Source of the DNA: Kiritimatiellia bacterium
GTDB taxonomy: Bacteria; Verrucomicrobiota; Kiritimatiellia; RFP12; UBA1067
Assembly (NCBI GenBank): GCA_904502135.1
Contig: CAJGDE010000050.1
Location: 1-14,317 of the forward strand
DNA length: 14,317 bases
Direction of reading: 5' to 3'
In this document: piece after piece, positions 5,544 through 12,621 of the stretch
Layout: each line of letters starts with the position of its first letter
Numbering within the stretch: position 1 is the stretch's first letter
The notes under the pieces: model-generated
What the model was told of the DNA's origin: nothing
Databases searched by the model: none
The model's input: the letters and a program-made list of their open reading frames with translations, nothing else
Position numbers and translations under genes: made by a program

Positions 5544-8006
5544 TTAAAATTTGACGGGCTCGATGTTCCAGATGTTTTTCGCGTACTCCATTACGGCTCT
5601 ATCCGAAGAGAAGTGCCCGGAGCGCGCGATGTTGACGAGCGACATGGCGTTCCATTTCTTAGGATCGCGGTATGCGGCATCGACAAGATCCTGCTTGGCG
5701 CAGTAATCCTTAAGGTCGGCCAGGAGCATATAGTAGTCGTTGTAGTCAAGCAGACTGCGGAGAATCGGCTCGAAGAGACCTGGCTGAAGAACGGAAAACA
5801 CATTGGCGGCGATCATGTCGAGAGCCTGACGTATTTCAGGATCGTTCCTGTAAATCTCCTTCGACACGTAATTCTGGCGCATCTTCGCCACGTCCTCGGT
5901 TCTAAGGCCGAAGAGGAACATATTATCGTCGCCGACAGCCTCGTGAATTTCAACATTGGCTCCATCGTAGGTGCCGATAGTAAGAGCGCCGTTCATCATG
6001 AACTTCATATTGCCCGTGCCGGAAGCCTCCATGCCCGCCAAAGATATCTGTTCCGACACTTCGGAAGCGGGCATGATTTTCTCCGCGAGCGATACGCGAT
6101 AATCGGGCAAGAAGGCGACATTGAGACGGTTTCTCGTCTTCGGGTTGGAATTGACGACTCTCGCGATGCCGTGGATAAGCTTGATGATGAGCTTGGCCAT
6201 ATAGTAACCTGGAGCCGCCTTCGCCGCGAAGATGAAACTGCGCGGCATCGGATCAAACTTCGGATCATGGAGAAGCCTATTGTAGAAGATGATGATGTAA
6301 AGAGCCAGCATGAGCTGACGCTTGTATTCATGCAGACGCTTGACCTGAACATCGAATATCGCCGACGGATCGAGCCTGATGTCGAGATCGGACATGACGA
6401 AATTAGACAACGACACCTTGTTCGCCGACTTGATATCGGCGAGCTTCTGCAGAAACGACGCATCCCCGGCGAAGCTCTCAAGGCGCGAGAGCTGGCTCAG
6501 ATCGGTGATCCACTCTTCACCGATGGACTCGGAGATGAGCGAGGCCAGAAGCGGGTTCGCCTTAAGCAGCCACCGTCTGGGCGTTATGCCGTTCGTCACG
6601 TTATGGAACTTCTCGGGGCTCAATTCATAGAAGTCCTTGAAGAGGGACGATTTAAGAATCTCGGAATGCAGCTGCGCCACACCGTTGGTCGAAGACGTAC
6701 CGATGATGCACATATTCGCCATTCGCACATAACGCTCGCCGTCTTCGTCGATGAGAGACATTCTGCGGAGCCGTTTGATGTCGCCCGGGTAGCGCGATGA
6801 AATCTCCTGCAGGAATCTCCCATTGATTTCATAGATGATCTGCAGATGACGGGGTAAGAGTCTTTCCATCATGCTAACAGGCCACTTCTCAAGAGCTTCG
6901 GGAAGAATGGTATGATTCGTGTATCCGGTCGAGCGGCGCGTCAAATCCCAGGCCTTGTCCCAATCAAGCCCCTCATGATCCACGAGAATGCGCATAAGCT
7001 CCGGAATAACAAGCGCGGGATGCGTTTCATTAAGATGTATAAACACCTTCTCTGGCAGATTGTCCCAGCCGCTGTTCGTCTCCTGATAGCGTCTTAAAAT
7101 ATCTTTAAGCGAGCAGACGACGAAGAAATACTGCTGTCTTAGACGAAGTTCTTTACCGGCCATGGTATTGTCGTTGGGGTAAAGGACTTTCGTCAGATTC
7201 TCCGCGAGCACCTTTGATTCTACGGCTTCGACATAGTCGCCCTTGTTGAAGTTCTCAAGATCAAACTCATCCGCAGCCTTCGCGGACCAGAGACGAAGCG
7301 AGTTTACGGCGTTTCTGTACCCGACGATAGGCAGATCGTACGGAACGCCCTCCACGCGCTCGGCAGGAATCCAGCGCCAGACCTGGCGGCCGTTCAGTTT
7401 GGCGCACTCGACATGACCGCCGAAATGAACGTGCTGTGAATACTCAGGACGCTCCATCTCCCATGGATAGCCGTTTCTAAGCCAGCCATCGGGCTCTTCG
7501 ACCTGCCCTCCGTCAACAATGCGCTGTCTGAAAATACCATAATCATATCTTAGGCCGTACCCCATACCGGCAAGGTCAAGCGTCGACATAGAGTCAAGAT
7601 AGCACGCCGCAAGACGCCCAAGGCCGCCGTTTCCAAGACCCGCGTCCGATTCATAATCGCGAAGGTCGTTCCAATCTATGCCGTACTCCTTCAAAGCATC
7701 ACGGCAAAGTTGATCGGCCTTAAGGTTGATTACGTTGTTGCCGAGAAGACGCCCCATCAGAAACTCAAGCGAAAGATAATAAACTCTTTTCGTGTTCTGA
7801 TGATGATACTCTTCCTGCGTGTTTATCCACCGCTCCACAATCCGGTCTCTTACGGCATTGGCAAATGCCGTATACTGATCGCGCGGCGTCGCGCGGATAT
7901 CACCCTTCGCCAGCGAATAGCGAAGGTGCCATGCGAAATCCTCCTTCAAACCGTCGACCGACATCTCGACACGACGGTCTTTTGCCTTTCTGTTCTTCTT
8001 TTCCAT
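5544..8006 (-). CDS. glgP: glycogen/maltodextrin phosphorylase
   Basis: An 820-residue GT35 phosphorylase, the normal bacterial length (E. coli GlgP is 815). It releases glucose-1-phosphate from the non-reducing ends of glycogen or maltodextrin using phosphate and pyridoxal phosphate. Seen motifs include YGLRYDYGIFRQ in the N-terminal half, the FIHLNETHPALVIPELMR region, RLHEYKRQLM, and the PLP site EASGTGNMKFMMNG with the Schiff-base lysine at K668. The C-terminus is complete. GGAG lies about 9-12 bases before the ATG. The gene starts 22 bases after the AsmA-like gene and ends 6 bases before rnc, so it belongs to the same transcription unit. No glycogen synthase or debranching gene is in view, and the sequence alone does not separate glycogen from maltodextrin preference. 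Confidence 0.97.
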   Translation of the reverse strand: MEKKNRKAKDRRVEMSVDGLKEDFAWHLRYSLAKGDIRATPRDQYTAFANAVRDRIVERWINTQEEYHHQNTKRVYYLSLEFLMGRLLGNNVINLKADQLCRDALKEYGIDWNDLRDYESDAGLGNGGLGRLAACYLDSMSTLDLAGMGYGLRYDYGIFRQRIVDGGQVEEPDGWLRNGYPWEMERPEYSQHVHFGGHVECAKLNGRQVWRWIPAERVEGVPYDLPIVGYRNAVNSLRLWSAKAADEFDLENFNKGDYVEAVESKVLAENLTKVLYPNDNTMAGKELRLRQQYFFVVCSLKDILRRYQETNSGWDNLPEKVFIHLNETHPALVIPELMRILVDHEGLDWDKAWDLTRRSTGYTNHTILPEALEKWPVSMMERLLPRHLQIIYEINGRFLQEISSRYPGDIKRLRRMSLIDEDGERYVRMANMCIIGTSSTNGVAQLHSEILKSSLFKDFYELSPEKFHNVTNGITPRRWLLKANPLLASLISESIGEEWITDLSQLSRLESFAGDASFLQKLADIKSANKVSLSNFVMSDLDIRLDPSAIFDVQVKRLHEYKRQLMLALYIIIFYNRLLHDPKFDPMPRSFIFAAKAAPGYYMAKLIIKLIHGIARVVNSNPKTRNRLNVAFLPDYRVSLAEKIMPASEVSEQISLAGMEASGTGNMKFMMNGALTIGTYDGANVEIHEAVGDDNMFLFGLRTEDVAKMRQNYVSKEIYRNDPEIRQALDMIAANVFSVLQPGLFEPILRSLLDYNDYYMLLADLKDYCAKQDLVDAAYRDPKKWNAMSLVNIARSGHFSSDRAVMEYAKNIWNIEPVKF

Positions 8007-8028
8007 CTTTAAATCTCCATTTCAAAAT

Positions 8029-8856
8029 TTATTTTTTAAAAGCTTTCTTTATATCTTTGAAACCGTCCGTTAAAGAACCGCCGAGCTCCTTGACGTTTTT
8101 TTTCAGATTTTTCGCTTCCTTCGTTATGCCTGAAACGGAATTCGTCGCCTTGGTCGAAAGAGAGCTTGCGGTAAGCGACAAGATATCGGTAAGGGCGCTG
8201 CTGGTACGCATTACCGTTTTGATCAGATCATCAAGAATCTTCATAAGCGCCTGCGACATCGTAACACCATCGGAATCCTTGCCTATATCCGTAAGCGTGA
8301 TCGTGACCGGCACGGGGATCGTAAGCATCTCATACTTGAACTTCAAATTCGAAATGACAATCTTGTCAATCATGAAGCGCTTCTTCGACTTCTCGGCCTT
8401 CTCCTTCTCGTCCTCGCCGGAAACGTCATCTTTCGACTCTTCGCCGTCCGAAAGTTTCGACAGAATCGCATCAAAATTGCTTACGCCGTTTCTTGACAGA
8501 TAGCTCAGGTACACTCCGTCCAAAACGATCTCTTTTATATGGATCACATCGCCGACGACGGACGAGGGAACCATTTCAACCGAAGCATAATCAAGCTTGA
8601 CCGCCTCGGCGTCGTCATACCCTTTGGGATTGTCAAGCTGAAAGTTGTGCAGTTTGACGCTACCCTTATAGGCGTTGAGGTCCACCTTGCCTAAATGAAA
8701 ACGCGTATCGAGTTTTTTAGGCACCAGCCAGTTCGCGACGCCCGTTGTCGCCGACCCAAGCCACACGGGATGAATCGCGCCAAGGAGCGCAAGAACGATT
8801 ACGAGCGAAAACGCCGCTGCAGCGGCCCATATCAGCATCTTGAGATTTTTTTTCAT
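8029..8856 (-). CDS. AsmA-like inner-membrane protein
   Basis: A 275-residue protein with a basic N-terminus and one membrane helix (about 8-28), then an AsmA-type N-terminal region: a cysteine-poor beta-rich segment with the family's typical LxNPxGY turn (LDNPKGY, 74-80), and a IHIKEIVLDG segment near 105-114. Residues 137-160 are a highly charged linker (Glu, Lys, Asp, Ser), followed by another beta segment and a helical, Lys-rich C-terminus. AsmA relatives bridge the periplasm and are linked to lipid transport and outer-membrane assembly; this short version has only the beginning of that fold. It starts in an ATGA overlap (8853-8856) with the LolA-like gene, with GGAG upstream, and precedes glgP by 22 bases. 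Family assignment rests on motif pattern and could be confirmed by profile search. Confidence 0.7.
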   Translation of the reverse strand: MKKNLKMLIWAAAAAFSLVIVLALLGAIHPVWLGSATTGVANWLVPKKLDTRFHLGKVDLNAYKGSVKLHNFQLDNPKGYDDAEAVKLDYASVEMVPSSVVGDVIHIKEIVLDGVYLSYLSRNGVSNFDAILSKLSDGEESKDDVSGEDEKEKAEKSKKRFMIDKIVISNLKFKYEMLTIPVPVTITLTDIGKDSDGVTMSQALMKILDDLIKTVMRTSSALTDILSLTASSLSTKATNSVSGITKEAKNLKKNVKELGGSLTDGFKDIKKAFKK

Positions 8857-9428
8857 TTTACTTTCTCCACTGTGATTTTTGTTCTATGACCGCTTCCCAG
8901 AGTTTCAACCTCCAGAACATTTGCCATCCACCTGTCGCCGAATTTTTTTATGCGCGTCCCCCAGAGCCGGCGTAAAGGCTTCTCGCCTCTGAACTCTTCG
9001 GCCTGCATCATAGCCCCCGTTTTTCTATCCACCCAGACACGCACGGTTCTATCGCCCTTTTTCATTATGACAACGGCGCACTTCTGGCCGTGAACCGACT
9101 CCGATTCGCGCTCTTTGTCGAATGAAAAATCATCCCACCAGAGATAATCAAGCGTCAGATCGCTCCACGTGACGTCGGTTTTCAAAATGCGGCCGCCCTT
9201 TTCATATTGCACAATATTCCCGTCATCGTCTTTGAGCTCAAGTTCGGTTTCGGACGAATTTCTTTTAAGGATGTAACTATACTCATCAAGCGCAATACCT
9301 TTTCTGTTTCTTAAAATAATGCGCCCTTGCAATTCAACATCTGCCGGTATCATCGTACGGCAGCTCATCACCAAATCTCGCGCCGTGGCGTCGGCGGAAA
9401 TCAAAAGACTCGCTAAAACGGCTATCAC
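8853..9428 (-). CDS. LolA-like outer-membrane lipoprotein-sorting family protein
   Basis: A 191-residue exported protein with a short signal peptide (about residues 1-17, ending DATA before R18). The body is a run of beta strands typical of the LolA/MucB-like fold in proteins annotated as outer membrane lipoprotein-sorting protein (COG2834 type). This includes the VWVDRKTGAMMQAEEF strand pair near residue 134 and the late GSGHRTKITVE strand near residue 180. Such proteins bind lipid or lipoprotein acyl chains in the periplasm. The start is GTG (9426-9428) in a GTGA overlap with the TPR gene, confirmed by a near-perfect AAAGGAGG 5 bases upstream. It also overlaps the next gene by 4 bases. The N-terminal basic residues common in signal peptides are missing because the start is fixed at GTG. 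Exact ligand unknown. Confidence 0.75.
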   Translation of the reverse strand: MIAVLASLLISADATARDLVMSCRTMIPADVELQGRIILRNRKGIALDEYSYILKRNSSETELELKDDDGNIVQYEKGGRILKTDVTWSDLTLDYLWWDDFSFDKERESESVHGQKCAVVIMKKGDRTVRVWVDRKTGAMMQAEEFRGEKPLRRLWGTRIKKFGDRWMANVLEVETLGSGHRTKITVEKVK

Positions 9429-10387
9429 TTAAGCCTCCTTTCTATCTCAAGGTCTCTTTGATCGGTATAAAGGCAGCCTGTCTCGTAATAATATTTGGCA
9501 CCGCTCTTATCGGGAGGATTTTTCATCAGATAAAGACGCGCCATATTATAATAAGTGTAATATGAATGCTTGTTGGCGGTCATACATTTGAACAGAACCT
9601 TTTCCGCATCGTCGAGCCGCCCCTGGGCTTTGCATATTAAAGCCAGAAGATTCAGGGGAAGAACTCCATTTGGATCGTCTTTGAGCATTTCTTTCACGAT
9701 GGCGGTCGCCTTGTCGTACTGCTCTTCTTTCAGCGCCGAGAGAACCTCGTCGCGCCGCGGATCGGATTTCTTCGGTTTTTCGGCCTTGGCGGCGGCGGAA
9801 ATCTTTGAAGGCGCGGCCTTTACGTCAGGTTTTTCAGTCTTGCTCCCGTCATCAAGACAATCTATCAGAAGCCCGATCGATTCAACTTTATTCGTCTGAG
9901 CGCCGACGACCCTGTTTTCCTTCGGCGGCTCAGCCTTCTTCTTATCGGGTTCGGTGGCTTTTTCGCGCTTCTTGCGCTTTTCATCGGCCAGTTTCTTTTC
10001 AAGCTCGGTCGTGTCGGTAACGGCGACGCTGCGCGCATTAAGCAGAGCTTCACTCATCTGCAGCGAAGTTATCGCGTTCTTCGAATAAGCCCTCTTCGTT
10101 CGAAGCGTGGAAAATTCAGGCGTTTTGGCCCGATCGGGATTTTCTCTCTCGACACGGTCAAGCTCGGCAATCGCCTCTTTATATTTTTCAATAGCCTCGG
10201 AAATCTTTCCGTTATCGGCCAAATCAACCGCATCGTCGATCGCCAATGACGCTTTTTCCATCAGTTCGGAAAGCCTTAGCTCCTTCTTGTCGTTTTGCGC
10301 CTCATTTCCAAATGGCCAAAACCAATCGGCATAAGCGCCCCAAAGGAGCGAAAAAACGAATATAAAAATTATGTTCTTTTTCATCAT
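9425..10387 (-). CDS. secreted tetratricopeptide-repeat protein
   Basis: A 320-residue protein with a signal peptide (MMKK, hydrophobic core, cleavage after AYA at 20). A first helical hairpin resembling a TPR is at about 43-83. A Lys/Glu/Pro-rich disordered linker follows (about 128-210), then three TPR-like units at about 210-243, 244-275 and 276-306, with typical Ala/Gly/Tyr spacing such as LLALICKAQGRLDDAEKVL. It probably acts as a periplasmic or envelope-anchored protein-binding scaffold. It is the first gene of the envelope-glgP-rnc unit and ends in a GTGA overlap with the LolA-like gene. The start lies directly after a consensus -10 box, with no Shine-Dalgarno site, so the message may be leaderless. 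The next codon is also ATG, and either could be used. Confidence 0.8.
   Translation of the reverse strand: MMKKNIIFIFVFSLLWGAYADWFWPFGNEAQNDKKELRLSELMEKASLAIDDAVDLADNGKISEAIEKYKEAIAELDRVERENPDRAKTPEFSTLRTKRAYSKNAITSLQMSEALLNARSVAVTDTTELEKKLADEKRKKREKATEPDKKKAEPPKENRVVGAQTNKVESIGLLIDCLDDGSKTEKPDVKAAPSKISAAAKAEKPKKSDPRRDEVLSALKEEQYDKATAIVKEMLKDDPNGVLPLNLLALICKAQGRLDDAEKVLFKCMTANKHSYYTYYNMARLYLMKNPPDKSGAKYYYETGCLYTDQRDLEIERRLK
9434..9441 (-). promoter_or_regulatory. strong ribosome binding site that fixes a GTG start
   Basis: AAAGGAGG on the minus strand, 5 bases before the GTG at 9428 and inside the last codons of the TPR gene. It decides the start of the LolA-like gene, since no ATG is near. 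Confidence 0.8.
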
Positions 10388-10393
10388 TCGTGT

Positions 10394-10402
10394 ATTATAC
10401 CA
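10394..10402 (-). promoter_or_regulatory. extended -10 promoter of the TPR-LolA-AsmA-glgP-rnc unit
   Basis: On the minus strand TGGTATAAT, a perfect TATAAT (10399-10394) preceded by TG at the extended -10 position. It sits between the L28 terminator and the TPR gene. The ATG at 10387 begins 7 bases after the hexamer, about where transcription should start. No strong -35 is present at 17 bases (TCATTG), which the extended -10 may offset. Confidence 0.65.
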
Positions 10403-10421
10403 AAATTTACGCGTACCAATG

Positions 10422-10456
10422 AAAAAAAGCTCCGCATTTTAGCGGAGCTTTTTTTT
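10422..10456 (-). terminator. strong intrinsic terminator after rpmB, symmetrical on both strands
   Basis: AAAGCTCCGC (10426-10435) pairs with GCGGAGCTTT (10442-10451) around a 6-base loop. A tracts lie on the left (10422-10428) and T tracts on the right (10449-10456), so it can work in either direction. Its evident use here is on the minus strand, about 20 bases after the L28 stop. Confidence 0.92.
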
Positions 10457-10476
10457 CGTTTACTGACAATTACTTA

Positions 10477-10707
10477 TCAGTTCTTGCTGACCTTGCCGGT
10501 CTTGATGCAGCGGGCGCAAACGCACATGCGCTTGGTATTGCCCTTGCCGTCGGACACGCGGACCGACTGAAGATTCGGCAGGAAGCGGCGCTTTGTGATA
10601 CCGGTCGTATGAAGACCGATGCCGCCTTTGTACTTGGGAGAACCCTTGCGGACAACGACATTGCCCGTTGAAGGCCCTTTACCGCAAATTTCGCAAACTC
10701 TGGACAT
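10477..10707 (-). CDS. rpmB: 50S ribosomal protein L28
   Basis: A 76-residue ribosomal protein. The start MSRVCEICGKGP and the RRFLPNLQSVR core are diagnostic of L28. C5/C8 and C64/C67 (with C62 nearby) form the zinc-ribbon pairs, so this is the zinc-binding form. Between the two core blocks, at about residues 18-38, is a longer Lys/Gly-rich segment than in E. coli, which I associate with PVC-type L28 proteins. The start has AAAGGA about 10 bases upstream. It follows S1 by 29 bases with no terminator between, and a strong terminator lies downstream, so the two are one operon. An rpsA-rpmB pairing is less common than rpmB-rpmG. Confidence 0.97.
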   Translation of the reverse strand: MSRVCEICGKGPSTGNVVVRKGSPKYKGGIGLHTTGITKRRFLPNLQSVRVSDGKGNTKRMCVCARCIKTGKVSKN

Positions 10708-10736
10708 GATGTTTATTCCTTTCGTTTGAAAACGCC

Positions 10737-12494
10737 TCAGTTATTCTCGCTGGGCTGCCACTCAAAATTCGCAAAAGCGTTATCGAATGCAGCGGAAAGG
10801 CCACCGAGATTCTCGCTGCCGCTCGTCTTCGACTGAGCAGGCTCCGTCTCCTCGCCCGCGGCCTGAGCCTCGAGAGACTTGACTTCTTCTTCGGTCATGG
10901 CCATAGCCTTGATCGAAAGACCTATGCGACGCTCCGCGCGGTCGATCTTGACGACACGAGCCTCGACATCCTGACCGATTTCAAGAGCATCCTTGACTTT
11001 GTCGACGCGCTGATCGGAGATCGCCGAGATGTGAACAAGGCCGTCAACGCCGTCTTCAAGCTCGACGAACGCGCCGAACGAAGCGATCTTGGAAACCTTG
11101 CCCTTAACGACAGAGCCGACAGCATACTTGGAAGCGATTTCCGCCCACGGATCGGGCTGAGCCTGCTTAAGGCCGAGCGAAATGCGCTGTTCGTCGGTGT
11201 TGACATCGAGAACGACCGCCTCGACCTCATCACCCTTCTTAAGGCACTCTGAGGGATGGTTGATCTTGCGCGTCCAGCTCATATCGCTGACGTGAATCAT
11301 GCCGTCAATGCCCTCTTCGAGCTCGACAAACGCACCGTAAGCCGTGAAGTTGCGGACCTTGCCGGAAATCTTCGAACCGACAGGGAAGCGCTCCTTGACG
11401 GTATCCCAAGGATTAGCCTGCGTCTGACGGATGCCCAAGGCGATCTTCTGGTTTTCAACATCGACAGAAAGAACAACGACCTGAACCTCATCGCCGATGG
11501 CGAGCATATCGGAAGCGCGAGCGACACGCTTGGTCCAGCTGAACTCGCTGATGTGAACGAGACCTTCGATTCCGGGAGCGATCTCGATGAACGCGCCGTA
11601 AGCGGCGAGATTGACGACCTTGCCGGAAACGCGGGCGCCGACGGGGAACTGATCCTGGATGGAATCCCACGGATTTTCAGTGATCTGCTTAAGACCGAGG
11701 CTGACGCGCTCGCGGTCACGGTCAACGTCGAGAACCTTGACGTCGATCTCCTGACCGACCTTGAGCATTTCGCTCGGGTGCTTGATGCGGCCCCAGCTCA
11801 TGTCGGTGATGTGGAGAAGACCGTCAAGACCATCAAGATCGACGAATGCGCCGAAATCGGTGATGTTCTTTACGCGGCCTTTCTTGATCGAATCCTTCTC
11901 GAGATTCTCAAGAAGATCGGCCTTCTTCTCGGCGAGCATACCTTCGATAAGCTCACGGCGTGAAACGATAAGATTGCGTCTTTCGTTGGAAATCTTAATG
12001 ACCTTGAAGTCGTGCGTCTGACCAACGTACGGCTCAAGCTCCTTGACGGGAGTAACTTCAACCTGACTGCCGGGGAGGAACGCCTCGACATCATCAATCT
12101 GAACGAGAAGACCGCCACGAACGGCAGACTTGATCGTACCGTTGACGATGCAGCCTTCAACATAACGCTCAAGAATCTTCTCCCAGCGGATCTTGTCGTC
12201 GGCGCGCTTCTTGGAAAGCTCGACCATTCCCGTCTTGTCGTTCTCAAGCTGAACGAGCATGACGGTAACCTTGTCGCCGACCTTGACGTCTGAATCTTCA
12301 GAGAATTCAGACAGAGAAACAGTTCCCTCTGACTTGTAACCGATGTCTACGAAAACATCGTCACCCTTGATTGCACTAACGGTACCCTCAATGATGCTAC
12401 CGTTTTTGAACTTGGACTCCTGACCCGCACCGGCGAGCATTTCCGCCATTAAAGCGGACTTTTCAGAAGGAGCCGTAGGCTTACGAATTGCCAT
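10737..12494 (-). CDS. rpsA: 30S ribosomal protein S1
   Basis: A 585-residue protein with six S1 (OB-fold) RNA-binding domains, at about residues 31-97, 112-181, 202-270, 287-356, 373-443 and 459-530. Domains 3-6 carry the clear GKVxNxxxYGAFVELxxGIxGLVHISD pattern, while domains 1 and 2 are divergent, as in E. coli S1, where they anchor the protein to the ribosome. The tail beyond 530 is acidic and low in complexity. S1 brings structured or SD-poor messages to the 30S subunit. The ATG at 12494 has no Shine-Dalgarno site: about 25 bases before it are A-rich with no AGG. Absence of a strong SD in front of rpsA is known in E. coli, where S1 represses its own translation. Followed by rpmB. Confidence 0.97.
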   Translation of the reverse strand: MAIRKPTAPSEKSALMAEMLAGAGQESKFKNGSIIEGTVSAIKGDDVFVDIGYKSEGTVSLSEFSEDSDVKVGDKVTVMLVQLENDKTGMVELSKKRADDKIRWEKILERYVEGCIVNGTIKSAVRGGLLVQIDDVEAFLPGSQVEVTPVKELEPYVGQTHDFKVIKISNERRNLIVSRRELIEGMLAEKKADLLENLEKDSIKKGRVKNITDFGAFVDLDGLDGLLHITDMSWGRIKHPSEMLKVGQEIDVKVLDVDRDRERVSLGLKQITENPWDSIQDQFPVGARVSGKVVNLAAYGAFIEIAPGIEGLVHISEFSWTKRVARASDMLAIGDEVQVVVLSVDVENQKIALGIRQTQANPWDTVKERFPVGSKISGKVRNFTAYGAFVELEEGIDGMIHVSDMSWTRKINHPSECLKKGDEVEAVVLDVNTDEQRISLGLKQAQPDPWAEIASKYAVGSVVKGKVSKIASFGAFVELEDGVDGLVHISAISDQRVDKVKDALEIGQDVEARVVKIDRAERRIGLSIKAMAMTEEEVKSLEAQAAGEETEPAQSKTSGSENLGGLSAAFDNAFANFEWQPSENN

Positions 12495-12524
12495 TTTGTT
12501 TTATTTGTTTGGTTTGTTAATAAT

Positions 12525-12563
12525 CACGGGTTTCAGCCGTGTCCGCCCCGTTTTTGGGCACGG
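12525..12563 (-). promoter_or_regulatory. S1 leader with two mutually exclusive hairpins (candidate autoregulatory element)
   Basis: Read on the minus strand, CCGTG (12563-12559), CACGG (12541-12537) and CCGTG (12529-12525) occur in order. The middle segment can pair with the first (extended by CCC/GGG, with a 4-base bulge) or with the third (CACGG, 7-base loop, CCGTG), but not both. The element lies 30-70 bases before the SD-less rpsA start. Pairing is seen directly; a regulatory role is inference. Confidence 0.4.
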
Positions 12564-12571
12564 AAGTGTAT

Positions 12572-12601
12572 ATTTTATCAAATTATCACCGGGAGATGCA
12601 A
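12572..12601 (-). promoter_or_regulatory. probable promoter of rpsA-rpmB
   Basis: On the minus strand, -35 TTGCAT (12601-12596), an 18-base spacer, and -10 TAAAAT (12577-12572; five of six consensus bases). Transcription would begin near 12565, giving a leader of about 70 bases that starts with the hairpin element. The -35 is poor, so confidence is limited. Confidence 0.4.
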
Positions 12602-12621
12602 CCCTGAATCGCGATATAGAC

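Noticed and set aside
5364..6800. Long plus-strand open frame of 478 codons
   Set aside because: It lies antisense to glycogen phosphorylase and part of RNase III, both with clear catalytic motifs. Its translation is rich in Arg, Glu, Val and His with no recognisable domain, as expected for an antisense frame.
7865..8503. Plus-strand 212-codon frame over the AsmA-like/glgP junction
   Set aside because: Phe/Ser-rich antisense translation of two supported minus-strand genes that are spaced as an operon.
11256..11963. Plus-strand open frame of 235 codons with repeat-like protein pattern
   Set aside because: Antisense to the repeated S1 domains. The apparent repeats (DLAGN, NVEN-like) mirror the S1 repeats on the other strand.
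10737..12494. Tandem DNA repeats in rpsA
   Set aside because: The similarity is at the protein level between six S1 domains; it is normal for this family and not a separate repeat element.
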